Below, piece by piece: positions 11,001 through 22,389 of a DNA stretch of 64,000 nucleotides; the stretch's first letter is position 1, and each line of letters begins with the position of its first letter. Both the position numbers and the translations under genes were made by a program. The stretch lies in the NCBI RefSeq assembly GCF_947507565.1, contig NC_089188.1, positions 1,798,001 through 1,862,000 on the forward strand. Reading direction: 5' to 3'. The notes under the pieces were generated by a model. It saw nothing but the letters and a program-made list of their open reading frames with translations, did not search any database and was not told the DNA's origin. The stretch is from Oscarella lobularis. Its lineage: Eukaryota; Porifera; Homoscleromorpha; Homosclerophorida; Oscarellidae.

Positions 11001-13426
11001 ATGTCTGTGCTTTCCAGTCCGCTGGCCGTGCCGTGGCAAAAACCATTTTTGGCTCTCGTCATGTCGTGTTTGAAAGTGAGCGAAGACGTCGCCAAAGCCG
11101 ACGTTTTGAATTCGCTGAGAATGCAAATGGCTCAATTTATTGCCTGTCCCGACTCGGAACGGCATTCCGAGGAAGAGGAAGCTGCCCTGTTTGCCTTCGA
11201 AGCTCTCCGACTGAGATTGAGCTTGGTAAGCAAAGGACTAGAGATGCATAGGAGTCGCCTTGTGTCATACCATGTATGCTTTCCTAGATGGGAGCGATGT
11301 TTGATACGTTGTTGCGAAATACGAGTCTCTGCGGAGAGTGGTGCGTCATTTTGATGCAACTCTTGACTTCTCAGACAGTGACAAAACGCAGCAACTACAG
11401 GTACGAATTTACCGTGTAATAATACTCTGTCACAGTTCTCATCCTTTCTTTTCTCCCATAAGTCGTCTCTTCACTATGGTCTTCGACATGCTTTCGTGTC
11501 TTCTTGCCGACGGTCGTTTTCTCAACGAGCAGCCGACTATGCCGACGTCCGACGAGCCAGGTCGAAAAGCGTCGATTCCTATACTGAAGCGACTGAAGGT
11601 ATAGATAGAATTCGTCAGCTAAAGAACTATTTTATTGGTCTCTAGGAAGCGGCTTCGGCTTGCACTGACAAACGTCTCGCTGACGAATGCCAGGCGTTGC
11701 TTCGCATACCTCAGCCAAAAATCCGCATACAAGCCGTGGAAGATTTTGGCTCCGCCGAAGGCAGCAAGTCTTCGCAGGCAAATTCTCTACTAAACAAAAC
11801 TATTCTCGAAGCATTGAGTTCTTCCTTTCTTTTGCTTAGGGTTATCTTCTATGCGGCGACCAATTTCTCGATCCGTGGGAAGTTTTCGAGGGAAGTAAGA
11901 ACGTCGGTCCCTTGTCGTGGTCTTTATTCGGAGCCGTTCGACACGAACGTCGACCGAACGACAGATACGACGAGGAATTTCTTCGAACCCGTCATCATAT
12001 CAACGTTCGGTCGTTTGAACCGTTCAAAGTTCGCGTCGTCGTGCCGTCTGCCGTCGATTCGGGCGACGACGAGGACAACGGTGGCGTCGGTGGCGTCGTC
12101 GTCGGCGGCGACGGCGGCGATGGTTCCGACGATCGAAGTGCGCCGACCGATAACGAAGTCGCCGAAATCGTTCAAAGCGCCGCGTCACCGATTGTTCCTG
12201 GAATGACGTTTGGTCTGTCGGGACTGCCGCCGCCGACCAATCAGGGAGCAAAAGTCGTCGCAGCGACGAAAGCACAACGTGCAGGCGGAGGAAAAGGCAT
12301 GCGACGACTTCAACGACGCATAAGCGGAACGGAAAGCGGCGGGCGTCCCACTTATTTGCCGCTTGAGCCGACATTTCCCGATTTAGACGTTCTCGCCTCT
12401 CAGCATTCGCGATCTCTGCCGAACACGCCCGTTCTACAGCGCACCGCCGGCGCTCCGGTCGACATCGCGCCGGCGGGACCGCCCCAGTCGATGCGATCAA
12501 TTACCCCGTTGCCGCCGGACTCTGCCGGTTTGAGAATAGCAACCGCCGGCTCGAGCACGCCGTCCCGACTGCCGTCGCTCGGAGGCTTTTCTGTTCTGGA
12601 GCAGCGACCGCGATCGTCGACTCCTCAGCCGATAACGAGCAAACCGATGCTGCAGACGACGCTGCAACGGAGCTCGTCGGAACCGCTCGGCGACGTTGCC
12701 AACGTCAGTATCATACAGCAGCAGCAACAACAGCAACTCGCGACGACAGCGGCGTCAGTTTTACAAGACGGAGGCGTTCGGCGTCAACCTCCAGCGCCGC
12801 TGCAAATTTCTGCGTCCAGTTCCTTCGTGACTCCGCCAATGGCCGTAATTTCTGGAGGAACGCGACTGATGCCTTCGTCGCAGTCTGCGACTTCCGTGGC
12901 GCCGTTATCCATTGTCAACCAAGTGAAGCAAGCTCAAGTGCAGAGCGTTCAATTTGTGCCGCGACCCGGCTATGCGATTGTTCCGTCGACTGCTAGCGGG
13001 CAGCGTAGCAGTCCGATATCGCGTACGACGAATCCACTCATTTTGCCAAATTCATCCCTACAGCAACGAATGCAGCAAGTTCACCCGCGTACCTTGCCGC
13101 TAAAGCCGGCCTACCAGCCCATTCGCATGGCGCCGCCATCGTCTCTTGTCAGTCATTCTCAGCAGCCCTATTTGACGACGGTGGTCGGTTCCGCAGCTAT
13201 TACCGGTCAACCGCACACGGTTTCACATATGGCTACCAACGCTTTGCAGCAATACGCGACGCCGCGGCAGCCACAGCAACCGCAGCAGTCTCAGCAGCTG
13301 CAGCAGCTGCAGCAACAAGTGTCTCAGCCTATGGCAACAATGGCGCAATTTCAGCAACAGCAGCCACATTCGCAAATGGCACTTCAGCAACTCCAAAGGC
13401 AATTTTCTGGAGACGGAACGCAGTGA
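5012..13426 (+). CDS. MED12: Mediator complex subunit 12 (multi-exon)
   Basis: MED12 is the scaffold of the CDK8 kinase module of Mediator (with cyclin C, CDK8 and MED13) and acts in the nucleus. The N-terminus starts MGSRELRPLKKQKFGPPDIF, matching the segment in animal MED12 that activates cyclin C-CDK8; the frame is open upstream to an ATG at 4889, but homology favours 5012. Exon 1 ends at 5095 and the first intron is 61 bp (5096-5156). Later landmarks are the EWTGIITRYLKDVM region (~6057), CPSALVYMPSPIG (~6787), the LCDWAVNA core of the LCEWAV domain (~7365), NQRLVVLYGVGRQRDEA (~8373), VWLVVPLISQLPPTVQG (~10820) and SWSLFGAVRHERR in a long last exon. The tail is Ser/Pro-rich and ends in a Gln-rich tract (~13260-13400), as in other MED12 proteins. 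Acidic and Ser-rich insertions around 7600-8300 are unusually long. The exon map was not fully resolved. Confidence 0.95.
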
Positions 13427-13561
13427 CACGCTGCGAACAGCCATGGTTAGCAGGCACACTGCATTCGAATGAGTCGAGAACTAGGCTAAATGAATATTAG
13501 AAGCCCCCGAAATAGATATTGAAATTTGTATGCTACATAGCGAAACTTTCTACAACAGCAG

Positions 13562-14848
13562 TCAGTCTTCGGAATCTCTAAACGCTTTCTTCTGTTTTTC
13601 AAATAGTTCGAGAGCGTCCTTGTACAGCTTTATATCCCAGTAGTTGAGTTCTTCCAGAACTTTTCTGTCTTCGTCTCTAATGCTTTCCTCGTGCTTGTTG
13701 GCGTTTTGCCACACAGGCGATGCGGGACACTTCACGGATAGCATAGAACACAGCATTTGTTGTGAAAGATCGGTTTCTTCCAATATCCCAACAAATGCAA
13801 TTTTATTAATGAGATTTTGTTTTGCCGTTAGATACATGTCTTCCGTCACATTGGGAAGTTTGTGATCAAATGATACCATGGATATCGGTACGTCGTCAAA
13901 CTGACTGTCTATCTCGGGAAATTCTCCAAACATGAGCAATCGTACGTAATGGTTATTATATCGAGGCGTTTGCCGAATAAGAGGATGATTGACAAACTCC
14001 GTTAGTGTCTTTGACTGACTTGTAAGTGGCTTTGCGCGTATATGACCTACGCACCCTCTACTTCCTTTTGGTGATCTGTTGTAGTGGTACGATGAAATTA
14101 CTTTTGAAACGGGTTCGCGAAACCACACGATGTACATAAAATTTTCAGTCTTTCTCACAAATTTGTGCATTCCGAAGTTTCTTTTTGAGGTGTAGAGTTT
14201 TTGTACAAAGACTTCATCTTTGACCGAATCTGTTTTTTCTTTGACTACAAAGTCTATAGCACTTTCGAGTAGAGGCAATAAGCCGGCGGAACCATACGAA
14301 GATGGTAACAAATTGAGAGCAGCTTGCTGGGAAAATGTCTGACATCTTGAAATTGCATACCTCTTCTGTAGATTTGGCAAGTGCTTTCCTAATAGGGATT
14401 CTATGGACGTGCCGCCCGCTTTAGGCAAGTGAACAAAGCCAATGTTGGCTCGACGATATCGCGAGCGCATTTCTGAGGACGACGCTTTCAAGTTGATGTA
14501 ATAGTTCGGTAAAGGCTCTGGGCCGTAGACAGAGACGTCTCGCACACAGGATGTGAGCAAAGTAAACAAAGCTCCGCAGTACGTGAAATCCGGCGACCAG
14601 TCGATTGACCAAGGACTCTCCATAGACTGCGCGCGGGAACTAAAGGCTTTCCATCGCTTCTTACACTGATCGACACTACTAGTAGTCGTCACAGTAGTAG
14701 TAGTCACGTTACTGACTCGGATCGTTTCAAGTTGAGTCGCCACTGCCAGTGGTGGTAGTACTGTCATCCCAATTTGCGCTTTATAAAAGACGTAGGGTAA
14801 CAGCAAAAGCAAAACAAAGAAGGCAAGATACAATTTGAGTGCCTTCAT
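13562..14848 (-). CDS. Golgi-type sulfotransferase, type II membrane protein
   Basis: This uninterrupted 428-codon frame is the only gene on the minus strand. Residues ~3-24 (LKLYLAFFVLLLLLPYVFYK) form a signal anchor and are followed by a Thr/Val-rich stem. The cofactor (PAPS) signature is clear: HLPKAGGTSIESLLGKHL is the 5'-phosphosulfate loop and WFREPVSKVISSYHYN is the 3'-phosphate loop. A C-terminal FVGILEETD segment also fits the sulfotransferase-2 family, which sulfates sugars on proteoglycans or glycoproteins in the Golgi. The substrate cannot be told from sequence. It is tail-to-tail with MED12 (135-bp gap) and head-to-head with XPG (75-bp gap), so it probably shares a promoter region with XPG. 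Being a single exon is striking in this intron-rich neighbourhood and may reflect retroposition or intron loss. Confidence 0.88.
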   Translation of the reverse strand: MKALKLYLAFFVLLLLLPYVFYKAQIGMTVLPPLAVATQLETIRVSNVTTTTVTTTSSVDQCKKRWKAFSSRAQSMESPWSIDWSPDFTYCGALFTLLTSCVRDVSVYGPEPLPNYYINLKASSSEMRSRYRRANIGFVHLPKAGGTSIESLLGKHLPNLQKRYAISRCQTFSQQAALNLLPSSYGSAGLLPLLESAIDFVVKEKTDSVKDEVFVQKLYTSKRNFGMHKFVRKTENFMYIVWFREPVSKVISSYHYNRSPKGSRGCVGHIRAKPLTSQSKTLTEFVNHPLIRQTPRYNNHYVRLLMFGEFPEIDSQFDDVPISMVSFDHKLPNVTEDMYLTAKQNLINKIAFVGILEETDLSQQMLCSMLSVKCPASPVWQNANKHEESIRDEDRKVLEELNYWDIKLYKDALELFEKQKKAFRDSED

Positions 14849-14923
14849 GGATGACGCGTACTAAGTACATAATCACGTAGGCCAGGGCACGTAGGCGCGC
14901 TTTTACTGTAACGCACGTGAAGC
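14849..14923. promoter_or_regulatory. Presumed bidirectional promoter (75 bp)
   Basis: The start codons of the minus-strand sulfotransferase and the plus-strand XPG gene are separated by only 75 bp, so any promoter for either gene must lie here or inside the coding starts. The stretch contains CACGTAGG, CACGTAGGCGCG and CACGTGAAG repeats (ACGTG-like cores) but no TATA box. Confidence 0.5.
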
Positions 14924-17900
14924 ATGGGCGTCCTCGGCTTGTGGAAAATCCTTGAGCCCTCGGCACACTCCGTCGACCTCGAATCGATGCAAGGCAAAAT
15001 TCTTTCTGTCGGTGAGTTCCCGCTAAAGAAAACGACGCGTATAAAACTGTCTCGCTGCCGCAGACGTGAGCCTGTGGCTCCACCAATTTGCTCACGGCTT
15101 CCAAGACGGAATAGGACCGTCGTCGGCGAACGGTCACCTCCTTGGTCTCTTTCATCGGCTCTGCAAGCTCCTCTTCTACCGAATAAAGCCCGTTTTCGTG
15201 TTCGACGGCGGCGTTCCGACTCTCAAGCGTCAGACAATGGTCGAGCGAGAGAAAACGTCGCTGTAGAATCAACCGAAGAATTTTCTCGCTAGGCGGCGCG
15301 ACGACGACTTCGTCATCGGGCCGAGGCGTCGCGACAGAGAGCGCGAGAGAATCTCCTGGTCAACTACGTCCAAGCGAAGGCTCTGGAAACGGTGACGTCG
15401 GGACGAGGCGAAAAGTAGGCATTGTTTGGTCAGAGAATGCAGTACGGAGAGATTGGGATTGAGTAGAAAGTCGAGAAAACGAAAGACGTTGTCGTTGCCA
15501 CCAAGTCGATCTAAACCTCGAGATATGTTCGAATTGCCGTCGATGCCGTCGCCTAGCAACGTGGAACGGTGGCGGGGGGGAAATGCTCTTCTATAAGGAA
15601 AAAGGGGGTACGTTGTGTCTAGGTCGGATGACGTCGTCGATCCTGAGGAAATCGTTCTCCCCGAACATCTGATCCATCAAGTCAGAGGACGTATTTCTCC
15701 TGGAGAGGAATGCATCATTATCTTCTGTGTAGAATCTCATGACTGTTGATGTTCACTCGGACGATTTCAAGTGTTTGCCACTCGAAATTCAGCACGAGTT
15801 GATTGTGGCCATACAGGACGAGTACAAAGTCAATCGCTTGCGAATAAAACCAGAGCTTCCTGACGTGAGAGTTAGGTGCGTGCATTTCCGGAAACTCGTC
15901 AGCGGTTTTTTTGTTGTCTAGGTGGCTGGCGACTTTTCGTCGTACCAATTGCAGAAGTTGATGAAGCGGGGCCAATTGACGCAGCATCTGGAGAAATTGC
16001 GAAAATTGATGGCCTCTCGCGAGTCTGCTGCAACGTCCGGTTTAGAAATCGAAAACGCACCAAGCGACGGAGTGACAACTAATCGAATTCTATCCGACGA
16101 TCAAACTCGATTTGTCTTGATAAAAGAAAGCGGCGGTGCATTCGGTGGTGATGGAGAAATTGAAACAGAGCCAGTGACGGAGGGCGCTGAAAGTGAAGGT
16201 ATTATTAGTCTTGTGGAAAAGCACGGGAATAAGGAGAGTATTGATTTGGATGATGATGATGCGGAGGAAGACATTACCACCGCTCCCAATGAAAGCGGAT
16301 TAGCTCATAGAAAAGATGACGATACTGCTGTAATAGACGATGATGAATGGGACGAAAATGACAGTTTCGTTGAAGTGGTGTGTGAGGGCGACAACGACGA
16401 CGAGCCTTTGATGGAGCCTTCAGTGAAGCCAGTACTGCCGCCAAGTAGCCTTTTTCCAGCAGACGTTTTTCAGATTACTCAGCTAGCGGAGTCGTCTAAA
16501 CCTGCTCAGCTAGAGAGAGAAAGGAGAGAAGACTCGGAGTCGGTTACTACCGACATTTGCGAAGTAAAGGAAGCAGATAGATCTTATATTGAAGACCAGA
16601 ATTCAAGTCGTTCTGACGTAACGCCAATCGCGGCTGTTCCGGACGATGAGACTGTCTCTGACTCGAGTCAAAGCATTCGGACAGCTGAAGAACAATTGCC
16701 AGTACGCGAAAGCGATGAGGATGCTGAGATAGAGAACGTAAGTGAAAGAAACTTGAGGGCTTTTGTAATTCCTCCTTTAGACTCTCGCTGCTGCTCGTGA
16801 ATGGTTAGCCGAGGAGCGGGCGGACCTAGTAAAGGAGTCGGCTCGTCAAGAACGTCGAGCAGCCGAAGTGACGAACGAGATGTACTCAGACGGAATGGTA
16901 GAATTAAAACGCAGTTTTTTCCAAGTTTCAAATGTCAGTGTTTTAGGAATTGCTCCGACTATTTGGCGTACCGTACATTCAAGCTCCCATGGAAGCTGAA
17001 GCCCAGTGTGCCTGGCTCGATTTTACCAAGCAGACGGAGGGAACGATTACCGACGACAACGACGTCTTTCTATTCAGCGGTCAGACGGTGTACAGAAACA
17101 TTTTTCGACAGGACAAGTACGCAGAGAAATACGTGGCAAAAGACATCAAGGAACTATTCGGTACAAGTCAATCATAAAGAAAGAAAGATAAAGAGAGATT
17201 TTTCTTAAGGTTTGAATAGAGAAAAGCTAGTCGATTTGGCTCTTTTGTTAGGCAGTGACTACACGACGGGAATTCAGGGCAAGTGAGACCCTCTCTTTGA
17301 GTGTATGGATTATGTGGGAACATAGGAATTGGCCACGTCACTGCTATGGAAATTTTGGGACTTTTTGAAGGAAAAGAAGACTGGTTGAATCGTTTCAGGT
17401 TAGCTAATGACACATTGATAAACCGTACGTACCCCCAATGTGTGCCTGAAGGGATTGGTGGCATAAGGCCAAAGAGTCAAGTATTCTCAATACCGGAAAA
17501 GAAAGCGGAATAGAACGCTTGATGGTAAATGATGAATTATTCTGTTGCAGCCGAACGCAGCGTATCTGTGCAGAGACGAGTTCATTTGCCTGCGTCGTTC
17601 CCAGACAACGCTGTACGCCAGGCATACCTTGAGCCAACCGTCGACGAGTCGAAAGAACCTTTTGAATGGGCAATGCCAGATTTAGAAGCCTTGAGGGAGT
17701 ATGTAGTTGTAGTGACACTTTTTTTGTCGATGAAATTTTTACGTGTTTGTAGTTACGCTGCGAGAAACTTTGGATGGTCGAAGAGTCGCTTGGATGAAGT
17801 CCTTCTTCCTGTCATACAGAAACTAAATAGTCGCGAGGTAGCGAGTCATTTTTTTGCACGGTTGCTGTTCTTCATGTTGCATCTGCCTCTAGGTGCAGCC

Positions 17901-18066
17901 TACTATTTCCGCGTACTTTCCCTTGGCCCGGTCATCGGAGAAGAGAGAAATCAGAAGCCACAGAAGCAAACGAATGCGACAGGCCGTTTCTCGTGTAGTA
18001 ATGTCTTCTCAATCGGACAACAGCGACAGCGACGAAGAAGAGAAACAAGAAAAAAAGAGCAAATAG
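14924..18066 (+). CDS. ERCC5: DNA repair endonuclease XPG (multi-exon)
   Basis: XPG cuts 3' of the lesion in nucleotide excision repair. The N-region starts [20 protein letters not shown] and includes [15 protein letters not shown] with the catalytic Asp. The 53-bp intron after KRQTM restores the frame into [13 protein letters not shown]. The spacer region carries the UIM-like [20 protein letters not shown] block and a long acidic stretch, as in XPG but shorter than in human. The I-region ([31 protein letters not shown]) retains the catalytic acidic residues, and [10 protein letters not shown] begins the H2TH motif. After [10 protein letters not shown] the last intron leads to [18 protein letters not shown], a PCNA-interacting (PIP) box, then a basic and Ser/Asp-rich tail ending at TAG 18064-18066. 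The gene lies 81 bp upstream of CUL4. Exon boundaries in the 15400-15740 stretch are uncertain. Confidence 0.93.
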
Positions 18067-18147
18067 ACTTTTTTGATATACCCGCAACGTAGACGTCACA
18101 CTTACGTCACCGGAGTACCCGAATTCACGCAAGCATCGCTCTGATGA

Positions 18148-21100
18148 ATGTTTGACCCGAATAGTGCGTCCCCATCGCCTCCCGTAATCGGCCGAAAGCG
18201 AAAAAATGGTGAAGAGCCGGCTCTCCGGCAACTAGAAATCCCCTTTGCGAAGAAATCGCGCGAGAACGCGAGACGAAAGGAAAACGAGCGAGAAACCGCA
18301 ATGTCCTCCTACCAGAATCACAAGAGAAACTCGTCGAAGTCGACGCCAACAAAGCTCGTCGTAAAGAACCTAAAGCGTAGGCCTACTCTAAGGAAGGGTC
18401 CCTTTTTTTGGATCGCGATCTCTCGACGCTAGTAACGCCGAAAATACCGGCGAATTACTACGACGTGGCGTGGAAGATGTTGAGCGGCGCTGTTCGAGCC
18501 ATCTACTCTCAGAAACCGATCGTGGAGAGCATGGAGGAGCTCTACAAGGCCGTCGAGAACGTCTGCTCGCATCGCATGAGTTCGAGGCTTTATGACGGAT
18601 TGCGAGGCGAGTGCGAAAGCCACGCCCAAGAGCACTATCGGGCCATTTGTGCCAGGTAAGGTTGATGGACGAATGGATTATATGTCTGTGGTTATTCTTA
18701 CAAAGCTGCTTCCTGTTCCCGTTGGTCATCTCTTTTTTTTTTCAGAAAAGCTGTCGATGTTGTTGGTTTTTTGAAAATTCTTGATCAATGTTGGCAGGAG
18801 CATTGCAATCAGATGGTGCGTACTCCCCAATGGTTTTTTTTGTTTGTTTTCGATTGTTGTGTTGGTTCGTTTATCAGATAATGATTCGCAGTGTTTTCCT
18901 CTTTTTGGATCGAACCTACGTGATGCAGTCATCAGGCATTCCCTCTATATGGTATGTGCATGTATCTCCTATGTTGACTGCCTATAGCGTTTATAGCGTT
19001 TTAATGATGGTGGCTCTTTATATGTACATTGCTTTAGGGATATGGGGCTTGATCTGTTCAAGACTCACGTCGCTGGGCAACTAGAGGTGAAAAAGAGAGC
19101 AGTTGATGGCCTTCTGCACTTGATTGGCAATGAAAGGTCAGTGGAGTCAATAGACTATGCACCCACTCATTTCCTTTGACATTGCAGGTCAGGAGAGAAC
19201 GTTGACAGGGGTTTGTTAAAGAGTTTATTGCGCATGTTCATCGATCTTCAGGTAAAGTTCTAATGGATCTCAAAGGCTAAGTTACTATATGTTTATGTGT
19301 AGATGTACAGTGACGACTTTGAAACGCCTTTTCTAGTCGCCACAGATCAACTCTACGCCGCCGAAGGAAGAGAACAAATGGCCTCGGATCAATTCACTGT
19401 ATAAACGATGCTGTGACTGAGAATAGGAAATCCTCACTACCAGTTTGAAGGTGCCAGACTATTTGGCTCACGTAGACAAACGGCTTAGGCAGGAAAGCGA
19501 GAGAGTTCTTCATTACCTAGATCAGTCGACGAGGTGACGACTTATATGGGGGGACTCCCGGGAAGGGATTACTTTTTTTTTTCTTTTAGACCGGCTTTGA
19601 TTGCCAGCGTCGAGCGTCAGCTATTGAGTTGTCACTTGAGTGTGATTCTCGACAAAGGCTTTCGCATGCTCGTGGAAGGTCATCGTCTTTCGGACCTATC
19701 TCTTCTCTATCATTTGACGTTGCGCGTTCGCGATGGCGAGAAGCTCTGTTCGGCGTGGGCTTCGCTAATCAAGGTATCTGAAGGAGGAAAGAGAGACGAG
19801 ATAGAGCATCTCTTTTTCAGCGATGGGGCTCCGCTATTGTCGTTAACCCGGAAAAGGATAAGACGATGGTCCAAGAGCTCTTAGACTTCAAGAACAAATT
19901 GGACGAAATACTTCGCGTCTCGTTTCAGCAGAACGAGAAATTCTCGAACGCTCTGAGGGTGGGTGTATTACGAGCGAGCCGAGTCCCCTCGTGTAACCTG
20001 ACCCACGTCAATAGGACTCCTTCGAAGTATTTATAAATAAAAGGCTGAATAAGCCAGCTGAATTGATCGGTAAGCAGTTGAAGTAGCACTAGTAGTTCAG
20101 CGTGATGTTGCTGGATTGATTTGCAGCGAAGTACGTCGACGGAAAAATGAGATCAGGGAATAAGGTAATCAGTCGGGTAGCTCACTGAAAGTTCTTAAAT
20201 TTCATCCTGCAGGAGGAAAGCGATGAAGACCTCGAGCGACTCTTAGACAAAATCCTAGTCCTCTTCCGATTCATTCACGGTGCTTCTTCTATCTATGTCA
20301 TCCTTGCGTGCCGTTTGACGTGCTTGGTGTTTCTCAGGCAAAGATGTCTTCGAAGCGTTCTACAAGAAAGACTTGGCAAAGCGACTTCTCGCAGGAAAGA
20401 GCGCGTCAGTTGATTCTGAACGATCTTTTCTCTCGAAACTGAAGCAAGGTAAGCGAGAGGCATCCACGAGAGCGAATGGCCTACGGGGGAGTTCTCACTA
20501 TCAGAGTGTGGGGCTGCGTTTACCAGTAAACTAGAAGGCATGTTCAAGGACATGGAATTGTCCAAGGACTTAATGGTCAACTTCAAACAAGTGAACATAA
20601 ACTCTCGTCTCTTTGCATTCATGATAATCTGGGTTCTTTGTATGCAGCACCTCGGACATCACATGCCAAACGCGCCGATTGATTTGTCCGTTTCGGTTCT
20701 CACTATGGGATATTGGCCTCCTTATATGCCAGCTGAAATACATCTTCCAGCAGAGGCAGGATCTTGATTCTTATCGGTGTTGTTCTCCGCTGACGCGTGT
20801 TGTTTACAGATGGTCAAACTGCAGGAAGTGTTCAAGGCATTCTATCTAAACAAGTACAACGGCAGAAAATTGCAGTGGCAGACGTCGTTAGGTCATTGTG
20901 TAGTAAAGGCTCATTTTCCACTGGTACGTGTCGATTATTCTTGGTTGGAAATGCTCACAGGTGTGCGCAGGGCAAAAAGGAATTGCAGGTGTCCTTGTTT
21001 CAGAGTCTCGTTCTTCTCCTCTTCAATACCGGCGACGGGTTCAATTTTGGCGAAGTGCAACAGGCGACGGGAATTGAAGACTGCGAGCTGAGACGGACCC

Positions 21101-21962
21101 TGCAGTCTCTCGCCTGCGGCAAAGCACGCGTTCTGGCGAAGCATCCTAAAGTAGGGAGTTTCCTTCTGTTTAGCTGTGTCTTCTCTACTTTGGGGGTTAG
21201 GGAAAAGAGATTGAAGATGATGACATATTTCGCTTTAATAAGGAATTTAAGCATAAATTGTTTCGAATTAAGATCAATCAGATTCAGATGAAGGAGACGG
21301 TTAGTGGAATGGTGGTTTGAATAGTGACGGGAGATAAAAGTACGTCTATTCCCTAGCCCGAAGAAAACGCCAGCACGACGGAGCGAGTGTTCCAAGACAG
21401 ACAGTATCAGGTTAGCACAATGCAGTAGGAATCTTAGTAGAAGAATCGCGTTTATCGATCGATCATATACAAATGACCAGCTTTCAGCTCCTTACCGCCG
21501 TAATCATATGTCTAAAATGTAGTACAGAGTAGTTTGAGGCAGTCGCAAGACGTCACTTACGCACTAAATGCATCTACATTACCAACTTGACGTTTGGTCA
21601 ATTATCATTAGCTAATGGCTGCTTTTTAAAAATGCACAAATGCAAAATTAGGTCATTGTTAGTCACGAGGGACTGTGGTGGAGACGTCGCTGTTTGTCAG
21701 TAACTATTTTCTTAGATTGATGCTGCCATTGTTCGAATTATGAAAACAAGGCGATCGCTCTCGCATAACCTTCTCATAACAGAGTGCTTCGAACAACTCA
21801 AATTTCCCGTCAAGGCAAGTCGACCTGACCAAAGTGAATAGATCAAACTCGTGTTTTCTTTTCCAGCCCAGTGACCTGAAGAAACGAATCGAAAGTCTGA
21901 TTGACCGCGACTACATGGAAAGAGATGCGAACAATACCCAGCAGTATCACTACGTAGCCTAA
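18148..21962 (+). CDS. CUL4: Cullin-4 ubiquitin ligase scaffold (multi-exon)
   Basis: CUL4 bridges DDB1-based substrate receptors and the RING protein RBX1 in nuclear ubiquitin ligases for DNA repair and replication licensing. Exon 1 (18148-18376) encodes a basic N-terminal extension with GRKRKNGEE and [12 protein letters not shown], resembling the nuclear-localising extension of vertebrate CUL4B rather than CUL4A. Cullin repeats follow ([40 protein letters not shown]). The C-terminal half includes [18 protein letters not shown]-type sequence, [39 protein letters not shown], and [20 protein letters not shown]. The neddylation segment [10 protein letters not shown] is intact and the protein ends DRDYMERD...YHYVA, the canonical CUL4 terminus. 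Introns are mostly 45-90 bp. Full length and key residues look intact. Confidence 0.95.
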
Positions 21963-22002
21963 TTAAATCATGTACAATGTATATGCGACGAGTATCGCTT
22001 CT

Positions 22003-22110
22003 GTGCTGCCCATTACATTTCCAAGCGTCATTCTACGCCATAACCCATACGGCTCTGTCGTTTCCAAGGTTATGACGTAGAATGACACTAGGAAATGGAA
22101 TGGGCGGCAC
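22003..22110. mobile_element. MITE-like imperfect inverted repeat
   Basis: The left arm GTGCTGCCCATTACATTTCC (22003-22022) and its continuation pair with the reverse complement of the right arm ending GGAAATGGAATGGGCGGCAC (22091-22110). The arms are about 45 bp each with a few mismatches and surround a ~20-bp loop. Size and structure fit a miniature inverted-repeat element; no target-site duplication was identified with confidence. Confidence 0.55.
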
Positions 22111-22141
22111 GTTCTGTGCACATGCACCTGTATAGATTTAT

Positions 22142-22342
22142 CCCCCAGACCCCTGGATGTAACATCCGGGGGAGAGAGGTTCCAGACCCTCTGGAGAGAG
22201 GTTCTAGACCCTCTCTCCCCCGGATGTAACATCCGGTCTGGAACAATCAGTCCGACAGAATGCGTAGTTGAGGTCGTGGGATCAGTCGGTTCCAGACCCT
22301 CTCTCCCCCGGATGTAACATCCGGGGGAGAGAGGGTCTGGAA
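22142..22342. repeat. Palindrome cluster with a perfect 53-nt hairpin
   Basis: The core GGATGTAACATCCGGGGGAG occurs three times with flanking CCCTCTCTCCCCC tracts in both orientations. The copy at 22290-22342 is a perfect inverted repeat: two 26-nt arms starting TTCCAGACCCTCTCTCCCCC around a single A. The copies at about 22142-22245 are partly rearranged. The cluster lies between the CUL4 stop and the fibrocystin-L start and could form a strong cruciform. Confidence 0.8.
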
Positions 22343-22389
22343 CACCGAGGCTAATCAGTCGGAACAGCTGGGCGTAGTACGGTACTGCG

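Noticed and set aside
10612-11046. 144-codon minus-strand frame
   Set aside because: It is antisense to conserved MED12 exons (VWLVVPLISQLPPTVQG region) and has no recognisable content.
13562-14848. Heparan-sulfate 2-O-sulfotransferase identity
   Set aside because: The PAPS motifs prove a sulfotransferase of the same broad group, but the loop is PKAGGTS and the rest is too divergent to assign a substrate.
14781-15272. 163-codon minus-strand frame over the XPG start
   Set aside because: It overlaps both the sulfotransferase N-terminus and XPG exons in a different frame and matches nothing.
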